Position numbers and translations under genes: made by a program | Notes under the pieces: model-generated | The model's input: the letters and a program-made list of their open reading frames with translations, nothing else | Databases searched by the model: none | Told to the model about the DNA's origin: nothing | Part shown: in pieces, positions 50,900 to 60,863 of the stretch | How the letters are laid out: the number at the start of each line of letters is the position of its first letter | Position numbering within the stretch: position 1 is the stretch's first letter | DNA from: Winogradskyella wichelsiae | GTDB taxonomy: Bacteria; Bacteroidota; Bacteroidia; Flavobacteriales; Flavobacteriaceae | Assembly (NCBI RefSeq): GCF_013403925.1 | Contig: NZ_JABFDJ010000007.1 | Location: 1-64,000 of the forward strand | DNA length: 64,000 nt | Direction: 5' to 3'

Positions 50900-50907
50900 T
50901 ATCTTTG
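50900..50907 (+). promoter_or_regulatory. -7 element upstream of the fused cytochrome c biogenesis gene
   Basis: TATCTTTG is a perfect TAnnTTTG match, 26 bases before the ATG at 50933. The TTTG -33 box is not clear. Confidence 0.6.
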
Positions 50908-50932
50908 CGCGAGCTTAAAAAAGCCTATTGTT

Positions 50933-53900
50933 ATGCAAAAGAAAATCGCTAATTTACTATTCTCCACAAAACTTACTGCTTTCTTATTTATTGCCTTTGC
51001 CGTTGCCATGGCAGTGGGTACTATTTTAGATAGAAACATGGATACTTCTCCAACACCATACACCAGAACATTAATTTATAATGCGTGGTGGTTTGAAGCT
51101 ATAATGGTGTTTTTTGTGATTAATTTTGCGGGTAATATATTTAGATACCGTTTATATAAAAAAGAGAAATGGGCAACGTTAATTTTGCATTTATCTTTTG
51201 TTTTTATACTGCTTGGAGCTTTTATAACACGTTATGTTGGGTTTGAGGGTATGATGCCAATAAGAGAAGGAGAAACACAAAGTGAGTTTTTCTCACAAAA
51301 AACATATATATCAGGTCGCATTCTAGGCGATTTTAAAGTGAATGGTCAGTTACAACAACGCCGTATAGAAGAAGCTGTAGACTTTTCACCACGCTTAAAT
51401 AATACTTTCAGCGAAACTTTTGATTATGGAGGTGTTGATGTTCATATTGAATTAAAAGAATTTATTGAAAGTGCAGAAAAAGATATTATTCCTAATGAAA
51501 CAGGAAACCGTTATTTAAAAATAGTTGAAGGTACCGAAAACGGGCCACACAATCATTTTTTAGAAGATGGTAAAGTTACCAATCTACATAATACTTTAAT
51601 CTCTTTAAACAAGTTTCAAGAAGGTGCTATAAATATATCAGAAACTGAAAAAGGTTTATTTATTCAATCTCCTTACGAAGGTGATTATATGACTATGGCT
51701 ACAAGGGCAACCGGTAAATTAGTAAAAGATAGTTTACAACCTTTAATTTTAAGATCTAGGTACGTAATAGGTAACATGCAAATTGTAATGCCAAAACCTA
51801 TTGCAAAAGGTGACTTTGGAGTTATAGAAAAACCAGAATTACTTAAAACAAATAATGATAATGATGGGCTTGTTTTAAATATTACAGCAAATGGTGAAAC
51901 AAAAAAAGTAGATTTATTAGGAGGACCTGGTGCAAATAGCGAATTTGAAGAAATTGAAGTTGGTGGATTAGAAATAGCATTAAAATATGGCCCTAAAGCA
52001 TTAAAATTACCTTTTGAAATTAAATTAAACGACTTCATTGCCGAAAAATATCCTGGTACAGAAAAAGCCTATTCATCTTACGAAAGTAAAATAACTGTTT
52101 TAGATAAAGAAGATGGTGATTTTGATTATCGAGTATATATGAATCACGTATTAGACCATAAAGGCTATCGCTTTTTTCAAGCAAGTTTTCATCCCGATGA
52201 AAAAGGGACAGTGCTCTCTGTAAACCATGATTTTTGGGGAACAAATATCACTTATGTAGGCTATATGTTATTGTATTTTGGATTGTTAGCGATTCTTTTT
52301 GCTAAGCACACACGCTTTGATGAAATTAGAACAAGACTTGGTAAAATAAAGCAGAAGAAAGCTAAGATGATGACTATGATTTTGCTTTTAATCAGTTTAT
52401 CTGGTTTTGCACAAGAACATTCAGAAGATGATGGTCATAATCATGGAAATCAACCAGGAAAAGAACAAATAGATTCTATATTAAGAGTTCACATTACACC
52501 TAAAGAACATACCGCTAAGTTTTCTAAAATGGTAGTTCAAGACTATAGTGGTCGTATGATGCCAATGCATACTTATGCTTCAGAAATGTTAAGGAAGTTG
52601 AGTAAAAGTGATGTTTACGAAGATTTTGATGCCGATCAAGTCTTTTTATCTATTCAAGAAAGTCCGATGCTTTGGTATAATGTACCAATCATTTATTTAA
52701 AACCACGTAAAGCAGATTCTATTAGAACTATAATAGGAGTTGATTACGATGATGATTATTCTAAACTTGTAGACTTCTTCACACCAGAAGGACGTTATAA
52801 ACTAGCACCTTATTTAGAAGAAGCATATAAAACAACTGAGCCAAACGGATTTCAGAAGGAAGTAAAAGAAGCTGATTCTAGAGTTAATTTACTATACAAT
52901 GCTATAGAAGGTCGTACAATTAAAATATTTCCTGTTCCTGGTGATGAAAATAACAAATGGATTTCTTCTTTAGAGTTTAGAGAACAAGAATATAGAGAAA
53001 AAATAACAGATACTTTATATGGTAACTTTATAAACAATGGTTTTAGCGCTTATTTAGTAACGCTCAATAACGCGAAACAAACAGGAGATTATTCTAAAGC
53101 AGAAGAATTACTTAACGGAATTAAAAAAACACAACAACGCTACGGTAGTGAGGTAATGTTATCGGATGATAAGATAGATGCTGAAATTCTATATAACGAT
53201 TACGATATTTTTAAGCGATTATTTAGCTGGTATATGTATGCTAGTACGGTATTGTTTATTCTTATTATTATTCAGATTTTTAAATATAAAAGTAAATGGT
53301 TAAGTATTGCCATTAAAGCATTTATAGGGGTAATTATAGCATTATTTGTAATGCACTTGGGTGGTTTAATATTACGTTGGTACTTGTCAGGTCACGCACC
53401 TTGGAGTGATGCTTATGAGTCTATGATTTATGTAGCTTGGTCTGTAATGTTATTTGGGTTGTTGTTAGGTTTTAAAAAGAGTAGTTTAACCATTGCAGCA
53501 TCAGCATTTGTATGTTCTATGATTTTAATGGTAGCACACTGGAACTGGATGGATCCAGCAATTGCAAATCTTCAACCAGTATTACAAGGCTATTGGTTAA
53601 TGATTCACGTTTCTGTAATTGTAGCAAGTTATGGTCCTTTTGCTATCGGAATGATCTTAGGTGTAGTGTCATTATTTCTTATGATTTTTACAACTAAAGA
53701 GAATAAGGAACGTATGCTAATCAACATAAAAGAATTAACCATTATTAATGAAATGGCTTTAACCGTTGGTTTAGTAATGCTTAGTATCGGAAACTTCCTT
53801 GGTGGTATGTGGGCTAATGAAAGTTGGGGACGTTATTGGGGATGGGATCCAAAAGAAACTTGGGCACTTATTAGTATTATGATTTATGCTTTTGTAATCC

Positions 53901-54136
53901 ACATGCGTTTGGTGCCAGGACTAAGAAGCCGTTGGATTTATAACTTAATGTCAATTATTGCCTTTGGGAGTATTCTTATGACTTACTTTGGCGTAAATTT
54001 CTACTTATCAGGATTACATTCTTATGCTAGTGGGGATCAAATTTTAAGTTTCCAGTTTATTGCGATTACTTTAGGTGTCATTGCTATATTAGGAACTTTA
54101 TCATATGTACAGTATAAAAAGCACTATAAGAAGTAA
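50933..54136 (+). CDS. ccsA: Fused cytochrome c biogenesis protein (ResB/CcsB plus CcsA)
   Basis: A 1067-residue system II cytochrome c synthase. The N-terminal ResB part has membrane segments at about 8-30, 46-65 and 80-100 and another near 437-458. An inner signal-like run (MILLLISLSGFAQ at about 482-494) starts a large periplasm-facing region, with the acidic His stretch EHSEDDGHNHGNQPG. The C-terminal CcsA part carries the WWD haem domain GGMWANESWGRYWGWDPKET with conserved His before and after it (HLGGLILRWYLSGHAPW, AFVIHMRL). It moves haem across the membrane and attaches it to apocytochrome c. Confidence 0.95.
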   Translation: MQKKIANLLFSTKLTAFLFIAFAVAMAVGTILDRNMDTSPTPYTRTLIYNAWWFEAIMVFFVINFAGNIFRYRLYKKEKWATLILHLSFVFILLGAFITRYVGFEGMMPIREGETQSEFFSQKTYISGRILGDFKVNGQLQQRRIEEAVDFSPRLNNTFSETFDYGGVDVHIELKEFIESAEKDIIPNETGNRYLKIVEGTENGPHNHFLEDGKVTNLHNTLISLNKFQEGAINISETEKGLFIQSPYEGDYMTMATRATGKLVKDSLQPLILRSRYVIGNMQIVMPKPIAKGDFGVIEKPELLKTNNDNDGLVLNITANGETKKVDLLGGPGANSEFEEIEVGGLEIALKYGPKALKLPFEIKLNDFIAEKYPGTEKAYSSYESKITVLDKEDGDFDYRVYMNHVLDHKGYRFFQASFHPDEKGTVLSVNHDFWGTNITYVGYMLLYFGLLAILFAKHTRFDEIRTRLGKIKQKKAKMMTMILLLISLSGFAQEHSEDDGHNHGNQPGKEQIDSILRVHITPKEHTAKFSKMVVQDYSGRMMPMHTYASEMLRKLSKSDVYEDFDADQVFLSIQESPMLWYNVPIIYLKPRKADSIRTIIGVDYDDDYSKLVDFFTPEGRYKLAPYLEEAYKTTEPNGFQKEVKEADSRVNLLYNAIEGRTIKIFPVPGDENNKWISSLEFREQEYREKITDTLYGNFINNGFSAYLVTLNNAKQTGDYSKAEELLNGIKKTQQRYGSEVMLSDDKIDAEILYNDYDIFKRLFSWYMYASTVLFILIIIQIFKYKSKWLSIAIKAFIGVIIALFVMHLGGLILRWYLSGHAPWSDAYESMIYVAWSVMLFGLLLGFKKSSLTIAASAFVCSMILMVAHWNWMDPAIANLQPVLQGYWLMIHVSVIVASYGPFAIGMILGVVSLFLMIFTTKENKERMLINIKELTIINEMALTVGLVMLSIGNFLGGMWANESWGRYWGWDPKETWALISIMIYAFVIHMRLVPGLRSRWIYNLMSIIAFGSILMTYFGVNFYLSGLHSYASGDQILSFQFIAITLGVIAILGTLSYVQYKKHYKK

Positions 54137-54267
54137 AGAGAAACTTCATATATTGTATAATAGAATAAATTGGTTGATGAACGCTTATGTTTGTCAACCA
54201 ATTTTGGTTTTATATTAACATCACTTACTTTCATTTTTATTAATTTTAGGATCTAAAAATAAAAGCA

Positions 54268-55419
54268 ATGTCAAAGAAGAAATTAGGTTTAAATACCATT
54301 TGTACACATGTAGGTGAAGTAAAAGATGAACAATTTAAAGGGGCAGTATCTCCTATGTATCTAAGTTCTTCCTATGAGTTTTTAGATGTTGAGGTAAAAC
54401 GTTATCCGCGTTATTTTAATACACCAAATCAAGCGTATTTGGCAAAGAAAATAGCAGCTTTAGAGCATACTGAATCTGCATTGATATTTGGTTCTGGGAT
54501 GGCTGCCATTAGTACCATGTTTTTAGCTTTTTTAAAACAAGGAGATCATTTAGTGGTTCAAAATACTTTGTACGGTGGAACGGTTAATTTTATAAAAGAA
54601 GAATTTCCTAAATATGGAATTGAATTCACGTTTACCAATGGTTATAAAGTTGAAGATTTTGACGAAGCTATAAAACCAAACACCAAATTAATTCATATTG
54701 AAACGCCTTCAAATCCTTTAATGACTATTACGGATATTAGAGCGATTGCTAAATTAGGAAAGGCTAGAGGTGTCTTAACTTCTATAGATAATACATTTGC
54801 TTCGCCTGTAAATCAAAACCCAATGGATTTGGGTATAGATATGGTAATGCATTCTGCAACGAAGTATTTAGGAGGTCATAGTGATATTCTAGCAGGAGTT
54901 GTGGCAAGTACAGAAGAACATATAGAACGCATTTGGAATGTCGGTAAAAATTTAGGTGGAAACTTAAGTGATATGACCGTTTGGATGTTAGAGCGTAGTA
55001 TGAAAACTTTAGGCTTACGTGTTAAAGCCCAAACAAATAATGCCGTGAAATTAGCCAAATGGCTAGAGAAACACCCTAAAGTAGCTAAAGTTTATTATCC
55101 AGGATTAAAATCGCATCCAGAGCACAAATTAGCTAAATCTCAAATGAGTGGTTATGGTGCGATGTTGTCTTTTGAGTTGTTAGAAGATTTAGATGCTTAT
55201 CAATTCCAAAAACAATTACAGTTAATTAAATCATCTATGAGTTTAGCAGGAGTAGAAAGTACGGTAATTTCACCGCATTTAACCTCACATGCCTTATTAA
55301 CCCAAGACGAACGAGATGCTGTTGGTATTAGTGATCAGTTAATTCGTTTTTCTGTAGGAATAGAAGAAGTTAAAGATTTAAAACAAGACATCAATCAAGC
55401 GATTACTGCATTAAAGTAG
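54268..55419 (+). CDS. Trans-sulfuration PLP enzyme (cystathionine gamma-synthase/lyase family)
   Basis: A 383-residue Cys/Met metabolism PLP enzyme. The PLP lysine is K199 in MHSATKYLGGHSDILAG, and FGSGMAAISTMFLAFLKQGD and IETPSNPLMTITDI are typical. Members include cystathionine gamma-synthase, cystathionine beta- and gamma-lyase and methionine gamma-lyase; the sequence alone does not settle which. It ends 9 bases inside the stop side of the convergent DUF2490 gene. Confidence 0.93.
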   Translation: MSKKKLGLNTICTHVGEVKDEQFKGAVSPMYLSSSYEFLDVEVKRYPRYFNTPNQAYLAKKIAALEHTESALIFGSGMAAISTMFLAFLKQGDHLVVQNTLYGGTVNFIKEEFPKYGIEFTFTNGYKVEDFDEAIKPNTKLIHIETPSNPLMTITDIRAIAKLGKARGVLTSIDNTFASPVNQNPMDLGIDMVMHSATKYLGGHSDILAGVVASTEEHIERIWNVGKNLGGNLSDMTVWMLERSMKTLGLRVKAQTNNAVKLAKWLEKHPKVAKVYYPGLKSHPEHKLAKSQMSGYGAMLSFELLEDLDAYQFQKQLQLIKSSMSLAGVESTVISPHLTSHALLTQDERDAVGISDQLIRFSVGIEEVKDLKQDINQAITALK

Positions 55420-56094
55420 TTTTTTAGGTTTTCTAGAATCTGTCTGAATGCTGATACCCACTTGAATTCTGTTAAGATTATTTTTTCTAATATGATGTTT
55501 CATATAACCCATTTGAAGTTGTGTATGTTTTAATAGATTGAATCCGATAGCAACATAAAATCGGTTTTCATGAAATACTTGATCTTGAAAATTAACAAAA
55601 GGCTCTTCGGTTAATCCTAAGAATAAGGTTTTATTCAAAGGATATTTTAAGCTTAAACGATAACGAAATCGGTGTTGTAATTCATTTCTATCAGTGTATT
55701 TTAAGAAGCGTTGCTCTACTCTAAGGCGATGCTGAATATTAAGTGAACCAAACTTATGTTTTTTTGAGTATTGTTCCATAATCCGATGCTCAATAGTGTT
55801 AGGGATGTTGTCGTTTCCTAAATAACTATCAATATCTAAATATGCGACAGCAAGCGTTAAGGTTTGGCTATTTTTAATATGATAATTAGCATTTAAACTT
55901 AAAAACGTAAGATTGTAATTTGATGAAGGTTCATAGAACCTTAATTCAGCATAAGGCATTAAGCTAAAGTGTTCTGTAAACTGATGGCTTAAACCTAAAG
56001 TATACCAAGATCCTAAATAATCTTCAGTAGTATTTTGAGCTTTTAATGTGGTGCTTACAAGAAGGATTAAAAATATAGTTAAGATTTTTTTCAT
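55411..56094 (-). CDS. DUF2490 outer-membrane-like beta protein
   Basis: A 227-residue protein from the ATG at 56094, which gives the signal peptide MKKILTIFLILLVSTTLKAQ. An ATG at 56139 is rejected because the extra residues are encoded by the pckA terminator hairpin. The mature part is built of alternating strands, for example HFSLMPYAELRFYEPSSNYN and FRYRLSLKYPLNKTLFLG, with a strand-like C-terminus, consistent with an outer-membrane barrel. Function is unknown. Confidence 0.85.
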   Translation of the reverse strand: MKKILTIFLILLVSTTLKAQNTTEDYLGSWYTLGLSHQFTEHFSLMPYAELRFYEPSSNYNLTFLSLNANYHIKNSQTLTLAVAYLDIDSYLGNDNIPNTIEHRIMEQYSKKHKFGSLNIQHRLRVEQRFLKYTDRNELQHRFRYRLSLKYPLNKTLFLGLTEEPFVNFQDQVFHENRFYVAIGFNLLKHTQLQMGYMKHHIRKNNLNRIQVGISIQTDSRKPKKLL

Positions 56095-56102
56095 AATATT
56101 TA

Positions 56103-56134
56103 AAACAAAAAAAAGAGCCCTAATTAGGGCTCTT
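56103..56134 (-). terminator. Terminator of pckA
   Basis: Stem aagagccc/gggctctt with a 6-base loop (56113-56134), followed on the minus strand by a long T run, 18 bases after the pckA stop. Confidence 0.9.
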
Positions 56135-56151
56135 CTCAATCATGGTAACTA

Positions 56152-57789
56152 TTAAACGTGATCGTTTAAGTGATGGTGTTCATCAATTAATGGACCACCT
56201 TCTATGATTTGTTCAGAAGCTTCACTAGCAAATTTTTCAAAGTTTAAGTGGAAAGAATGTGCTAATTGAATTGACTTACTGATGTAATCTCCTTTTTGAT
56301 CCCAAGTGTTCATTGGATCTAAAATTTCATTAGGAACGTTAGGGCAAGTTTTTGGCATGAACAATCCAAATATTGGATGTTGTTCAAATTCAACATTATC
56401 TAATTCTCCGTCTAAGATTGCCGTGATCATAGCTCTCGTGTATTTTAATTTTATACGAGATCCTACACCGTAAGGTCCTGCGCTCCATCCTGTATTTATC
56501 AGCCAAACATTAACGCCTGCATCTTGCATTTTTTTGCTTAACATCTCAGCATATACAGTTGGGTGTAATGGCATAAATGGTTCTCCAAAACAAGCAGAGA
56601 ATGATGGTACTGGTTCTGTAATACCTGCTTCTGTACCTGCAACTTTAGCTGTATAACCAGAAATAAAGTGATATGCAGCTTGCCCTGGTGTTAACTTAGA
56701 TACTGGGGGTAACACACCAAATGCATCTGCAGTTAAGAAAAATATATTTTTAGGATTTCCTGCGTAAGAAGGCACTTGAATATTATCAATATTATAGATA
56801 GGATAACTTACCCGTGTATTTTGAGTGATGCTACTATCCATATAGTCAACCTCTCCGTTATCTTTAAAAACTACGTTTTCTAATATTGCGCCTGGTTTAA
56901 CAGCTCTAAAAATATCTGGTTCTTTTTCTTCAGATAAATCAATCACTTTAGCGTAACAACCACCTTCAAAATTGAAAATATTATTGTCAGCAGTCCATCC
57001 ATGCTCATCATCACCAATTAATTTACGAGTTGGATCTGCAGATAAAGTGGTTTTTCCTGTACCAGATAATCCAAAGAATATGGCAGTATCACCAGCTTCA
57101 CCAACGTTAGCAGAACAGTGCATAGGTAAAACGTTTTTCTCAACAGGTAGAACAAAGTTAAGAGAAGAGAAGATACCTTTTTTAATTTCACCTGTGTAAG
57201 CAGAACCACCTATTAGTGCTACTTTTTTAGAAAAATTAAGTATAGAGAAGTTGCCTTGACGTAAACCAACAGCTTTTGGGTCTGGAGCTTCATAACCTGG
57301 TGCACAAAGTACCAACCAATCTTCTTCAAAGTTTTCTAATTCAGATTCATCTGATCTTAAAAACATATTATATGTAAACATGTTAGACCAAGGTAATTCA
57401 GTAACAGTTCTAACGTTTGTTTTGTATTCAGGATCAGCACAAACATAAGCGTCTCTTACGTAAATTTCTTTACCACTTAAATACTTTGTTATTTCTGCTT
57501 GTAAGATTTCAAAATTTTCAGGAGATACAGCTTTATTTGTTTTTCCCCACCATACACGATCTTTAGTATAGTCATCTTTTACAATAAAACGATCTTGAGG
57601 AGAACGTCCTGTGTATTTTCCAGTATTAACAGCAAGTGTTCCGTTAGCTGTTTCCTTACCCATACCTTTTTCAATGGTTATGCGTTGTAATTCTTCTGGT
57701 GAAAGATTCCAATGAGCGTTTGTGTCTTTTAATCCGTACTTCGAGAGATCTCTTGTTTTCATAATTGAGTTATTTAATAAAGTTTCCAT
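56152..57789 (-). CDS. pckA: ATP-dependent phosphoenolpyruvate carboxykinase
   Basis: Converts oxaloacetate and ATP to PEP, CO2 and ADP in gluconeogenesis. The 545-residue protein has AVNTGKYTGRSPQDRFIV near residue 53, the substrate region MHCSANVGEAGDTAIFFG, kinase-1a motif GLSGTGKTTLSADPTRKLIG (about 244-263) and kinase-2 DDEHGWTADNNIFNFEGG. Start is taken at 57789; the ATG 9 codons downstream (MKTRDLSKYG) is a good alternative. Monocistronic, with strong terminator. Confidence 0.96.
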   Translation of the reverse strand: METLLNNSIMKTRDLSKYGLKDTNAHWNLSPEELQRITIEKGMGKETANGTLAVNTGKYTGRSPQDRFIVKDDYTKDRVWWGKTNKAVSPENFEILQAEITKYLSGKEIYVRDAYVCADPEYKTNVRTVTELPWSNMFTYNMFLRSDESELENFEEDWLVLCAPGYEAPDPKAVGLRQGNFSILNFSKKVALIGGSAYTGEIKKGIFSSLNFVLPVEKNVLPMHCSANVGEAGDTAIFFGLSGTGKTTLSADPTRKLIGDDEHGWTADNNIFNFEGGCYAKVIDLSEEKEPDIFRAVKPGAILENVVFKDNGEVDYMDSSITQNTRVSYPIYNIDNIQVPSYAGNPKNIFFLTADAFGVLPPVSKLTPGQAAYHFISGYTAKVAGTEAGITEPVPSFSACFGEPFMPLHPTVYAEMLSKKMQDAGVNVWLINTGWSAGPYGVGSRIKLKYTRAMITAILDGELDNVEFEQHPIFGLFMPKTCPNVPNEILDPMNTWDQKGDYISKSIQLAHSFHLNFEKFASEASEQIIEGGPLIDEHHHLNDHV

Positions 57790-58228
57790 GATTTAATTGA
57801 TTTAATTTTACATTCGATTCTAAATAGCCATCATACAGGCTTTAATACTAGTATTATCAAAAAGAGTAGGATTAAGGAACTTTTTTCTTTTATATAATCC
57901 TAAAATGAATGAACTTAGCTTACAAAGAATCGCAATAATATCGGATAAAATTTTCTTTAAATAAATAAAGAATTGATGATGATTAAAATGACTTACGTTA
58001 AGCTCATGCTTACTTTCTGTTTTAATTATAGTGTAAAGGTAGTAGCATAAGTAAGTAATATTTATGACGAAAGTCATACTTTGAGAGTATTGCTAATTTT
58101 TCAATTTTGATCATTATTTTTTAGAATAAACATAAATATATTCAGTCGATATCGTTTGCGAAATAAAAAGAAGTGGATTATCTACCTACTTTTTAATATT
58201 TTTGATACTTAGAAAACTAAATTTTTAT
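57790..58228. other. Intergenic region upstream of pckA and bshB1
   Basis: A 440-base gap between two divergent genes, likely carrying both promoters. The minus-strand ORF at 57820-58077 (85 codons) has the unbalanced composition of AT-rich noncoding DNA and no family resemblance. No RNA gene, repeat or clear promoter pair was recognised. Confidence 0.45.
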
Positions 58229-58951
58229 ATGAAATTAGACATATTAGCCATCGGAGCGCATCCTGATGATGTAGAATTAAGCTGTGCTGCAACTTTAGCA
58301 AAAGAAGTTGCAAATGGTAAGAAGGTAGGTGTTATAGATCTTACTAGAGGAGAATTAGGAACCAGAGGAACAGCTGAGACACGTGATGAAGAGGCTTTTA
58401 ATGCAGCCAAAATATTAGGTGTACATTCTAGAGTAAATATGAGATTTGCCGATGGTTTTTTTAAAAATGATAAGGAGCATCAACTTGAACTTATTAAAAT
58501 GATTCGCTATTACAGACCTGAAATCATTCTTTGCAATGCTATTGATGATAGACACATTGATCACCCTAAAGGAAGTCAGCTAGTAAGCGATGCTTGTTTT
58601 TTAAGTGGATTAAAAAAAATTGAAACTTATTATAAGAACGAAAGTGAAGCGCAAGAGCCATGGAGACCTAAGGTGGTTTACCATTATATTCAATGGAAAG
58701 ATATTGAACCCGATTTTGTAGTTGATGTTACTGGATTTATAGATAAAAAGATAGATTCTGTATTAGCTTACAAAACTCAATTTTTTGACCCAAATAGTAA
58801 AGAGCCTGAAACTCCGATATCTAGCAAAAACTTTACAGAAAGTATAGATTATAGAGCTAGAAATTTAGGAAGATTAATTGGTGTGGAACATGCTGAAGGT
58901 TATACAGTTGAACGCTATGTAGCTGTAGGTTCATTATTTGATTTAAAATAA
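58229..58951 (+). CDS. bshB1: Bacillithiol biosynthesis deacetylase BshB1
   Basis: Removes the acetyl group from GlcNAc-malate in bacillithiol synthesis. The 240-residue protein from ATG 58229 begins MKLDILAIGAHPDDVELSCA, with the PIG-L zinc motif AHPDD, then GVIDLTRGELGTRGTAETRD and DDRHIDHPKGSQLV. An in-frame TTG at 58202 is unnecessary. BshA and BshC are not in the window. Downstream comes tRNA-His, with its own promoter. Confidence 0.95.
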   Translation: MKLDILAIGAHPDDVELSCAATLAKEVANGKKVGVIDLTRGELGTRGTAETRDEEAFNAAKILGVHSRVNMRFADGFFKNDKEHQLELIKMIRYYRPEIILCNAIDDRHIDHPKGSQLVSDACFLSGLKKIETYYKNESEAQEPWRPKVVYHYIQWKDIEPDFVVDVTGFIDKKIDSVLAYKTQFFDPNSKEPETPISSKNFTESIDYRARNLGRLIGVEHAEGYTVERYVAVGSLFDLK

Positions 58952-58963
58952 ATTCAAAAAGTG

Positions 58964-58994
58964 TTTGCACATATTAACAAATAAATTATCTTTG
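58964..58994 (+). promoter_or_regulatory. Promoter of tRNA-His
   Basis: TTTG (58964-58967), 19-base spacer, TATCTTTG (58987-58994): a perfect Bacteroidota promoter, 17 bases before the tRNA. Confidence 0.9.
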
Positions 58995-59010
58995 CAATCC
59001 AATTTAAAAT

Positions 59011-59085
59011 GGTGGTTGTAGCTCAGCTGGTTAGAGCGTCGGTTTGTGGTACCGAAAGTCGCCGGTTCGAACCCGGTCTTCCACC
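59011..59085 (+). tRNA. tRNA-His (anticodon GTG)
   Basis: The anticodon stem TCGGT/ACCGA encloses TTGTGGT with GTG, and an extra 5' G (-1) pairs with discriminator C73 as tRNA-His requires. The T loop is TTCGAAC. In the acceptor stem GTGGTTG pairs with CTTCCAC, leaving apparent U-U oppositions at 5:68 and 6:67. Confidence 0.93.
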
Positions 59086-59095
59086 CAGAAGTAAT

Positions 59096-59124
59096 AAGCC
59101 TTTCAGTAATGAAAGGCTTTTTTT
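59096..59124 (+). terminator. Terminator of tRNA-His
   Basis: Stem AAGCCTTTCA/TGAAAGGCTT with 4-base loop and seven T, 11 bases after the tRNA. Confidence 0.92.
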
Positions 59125-59220
59125 GTGGGTTTAAGTTTTTGGCAAACAAATTAAGCAAAAAGAGATTTGTATTGATTTTGCTATCTCTCTTATAACTTCT
59201 TGGAATTTTATCAGTTCTTA

Positions 59221-59262
59221 AAAAATAAAAAGTCCTTTCAGTATAATTGAAAGGACTTTTTA
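59221..59262 (-). terminator. Terminator of the M28 peptidase gene
   Basis: Stem arms 59228-59241 and 59249-59262 (14 bp, AAAAAGTCCTTTCA type) with an A run on the plus-left side that reads as T on the minus strand, 18 bases beyond the peptidase stop. Confidence 0.85.
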
Positions 59263-59279
59263 TTTTTTTGTAGAAAGTT

Positions 59280-60863
59280 TTATTCACTTACTTTTTTATC
59301 AACAACAACACGATCATTTCTATTGGCGACTTCCCAAGCCGTATAGAAAACTAATTTAGTTCGTGTTTCTAATAAATCGTATTCAATTTTGTCTGGTGTA
59401 TCTGATGGTTTATGATAATCAGCATGTGTTCCATTAAAATAAAATATGACAGGAATATTGTTTTTTGCAAAATTATAATGATCAGATCTGTAATAAAAAC
59501 GATTTGGATCATTATCATCATTAAACTTATAATCTAGTTCTATTTGAGTATACTTTGAATTGGCTTCTTCAGAAATTTGGTGTAAATCAGTACTTAATTT
59601 ATCACTACCTATTAAATAAATGTAATTCCTAGTTCCTTCAGTGCGTTCTGGGTCTACACGACCTATCATGTCAATGTTGAGGTTAGCTACAGTATTTTCG
59701 AGAGGAAATACAGGGGCTACATCAGCATAATACCTAGATCCTAAAAGCCCTTTTTCTTCACCTGTAACATGAAGAAACAGTATAGAACGTTTTGGTCCAT
59801 GACCTGCTTTTTCAGCGGTTTTAAAAGCTTGTGCAATCTCAAGTATAGCTACTGTACCAGAACCGTCATCATCTGCTCCATTATAAATTTCTCCGTTTTT
59901 AATACCTTCATGATCTAAATGCGCAGATATTACAATAATTTCATTTGGCTTTTCAGAACCTTTAATGAATGCGACAACGTTTTCGGACATAATAGACTCA
60001 GTTTTGTTTTTGATCTCTAAATTAATAGTAGTATCTATTTCTTTAGGTGTTGTATCTTCAGAAATAGTAGGGTTTAGCGCTTTTGCTAACGTTTCATTAA
60101 TCATCATCATTGTAATACCATTGTCGTTATTCTTTAAAGATAAACGACCAGCTGTACCAGCAGAGAATTGACTTTGGTAGAAACCAGCATATCTAGGAAA
60201 TAGATTGTTGTCCATATATAAAAGTCCTATGGCACCATTAGCTTTAGCAGCTTCTCTTTTGCTCGATAAGGATTGGCGTCCATTGGTCCATTTTGTTTCC
60301 TCTGTATTGCCCGAAGTAATATAATTACCATCAGCATCTTTTGGTTCGCCAGCTTTAGCAATTATAAACTTTCCTTTAACATCTATGTTTTTATAATCTG
60401 AATAATTTTCATCGTCAATGCCATAGCCAACATATACAATACTGTTTAAGGTTATATCTACATCATTAGGAATTGCTAATACAATTTGATTTTTAAAACT
60501 TTCAAATGATTTTCCATTTACGACTACTTTTGCTTCCGCAACTTTTTGTTTTTCTAAAGGAACTTCTTGAAAATAATCATCATCTCCAAGTGGAGTAGGG
60601 ATGTCCATTGTTATATACTTTTGCTTCAAGTATTCTACAGCCATTTTTTGTCCCTTTTCGCCGGTATCTCTACCTTCAAACTCATCAGAGGCATATTTAT
60701 AAAGCATAGTTTTCAATTCTTCTGCAGTAATTGTAGAAGCGTATATTGTGGGGTCTGTAATCTTAGTGGTTTCAGAATGAGAAGTGGTAGCGTTGTTTTT
60801 TGAAGTAGTGCCGCAGCTTGTAGCTATGACAAATGCACAACTAAGAAGGAGTAATTTTTTCAT
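59280..60863 (-). CDS. M28 family zinc peptidase with PA domain, lipoprotein
   Basis: A 527-residue exported peptidase. The lipoprotein signal ends with ATSC (Cys at 17). A protease-associated insert is visible at about 130-290 (SIVYVGYGIDDENYSDYKNI, GKFIIAKAGEPKDADGN). The M28 core follows with zinc-binding residues in IVISAHLDHEGIKNGEIYNG (His, Asp), ADDDGSGTVAILEIAQAF, FLHVTGEEKGLLGSRYYAD and NLNIDMIGRVD, and a late His in YYRSDHYNFAKNNIPVIFYF. It is probably an aminopeptidase acting outside the inner membrane. Paralogue of the next gene. Confidence 0.93.
   Translation of the reverse strand: MKKLLLLSCAFVIATSCGTTSKNNATTSHSETTKITDPTIYASTITAEELKTMLYKYASDEFEGRDTGEKGQKMAVEYLKQKYITMDIPTPLGDDDYFQEVPLEKQKVAEAKVVVNGKSFESFKNQIVLAIPNDVDITLNSIVYVGYGIDDENYSDYKNIDVKGKFIIAKAGEPKDADGNYITSGNTEETKWTNGRQSLSSKREAAKANGAIGLLYMDNNLFPRYAGFYQSQFSAGTAGRLSLKNNDNGITMMMINETLAKALNPTISEDTTPKEIDTTINLEIKNKTESIMSENVVAFIKGSEKPNEIIVISAHLDHEGIKNGEIYNGADDDGSGTVAILEIAQAFKTAEKAGHGPKRSILFLHVTGEEKGLLGSRYYADVAPVFPLENTVANLNIDMIGRVDPERTEGTRNYIYLIGSDKLSTDLHQISEEANSKYTQIELDYKFNDDNDPNRFYYRSDHYNFAKNNIPVIFYFNGTHADYHKPSDTPDKIEYDLLETRTKLVFYTAWEVANRNDRVVVDKKVSE

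Noticed and set aside
56095..56139. Upstream ATG at 56139 for the DUF2490 protein
   Set aside because: The extra residues are encoded by the pckA terminator hairpin and would spoil the signal peptide.
57820..58077. Minus-strand 85-codon ORF upstream of pckA
   Set aside because: Its composition is that of AT-rich intergenic DNA, it resembles no family, and it occupies the expected promoter region.
58943..59287. Minus-strand ORF of 114 codons over the tRNA-His region
   Set aside because: It is the reverse strand of tRNA-His and its terminators; the apparent protein includes the translated tRNA.
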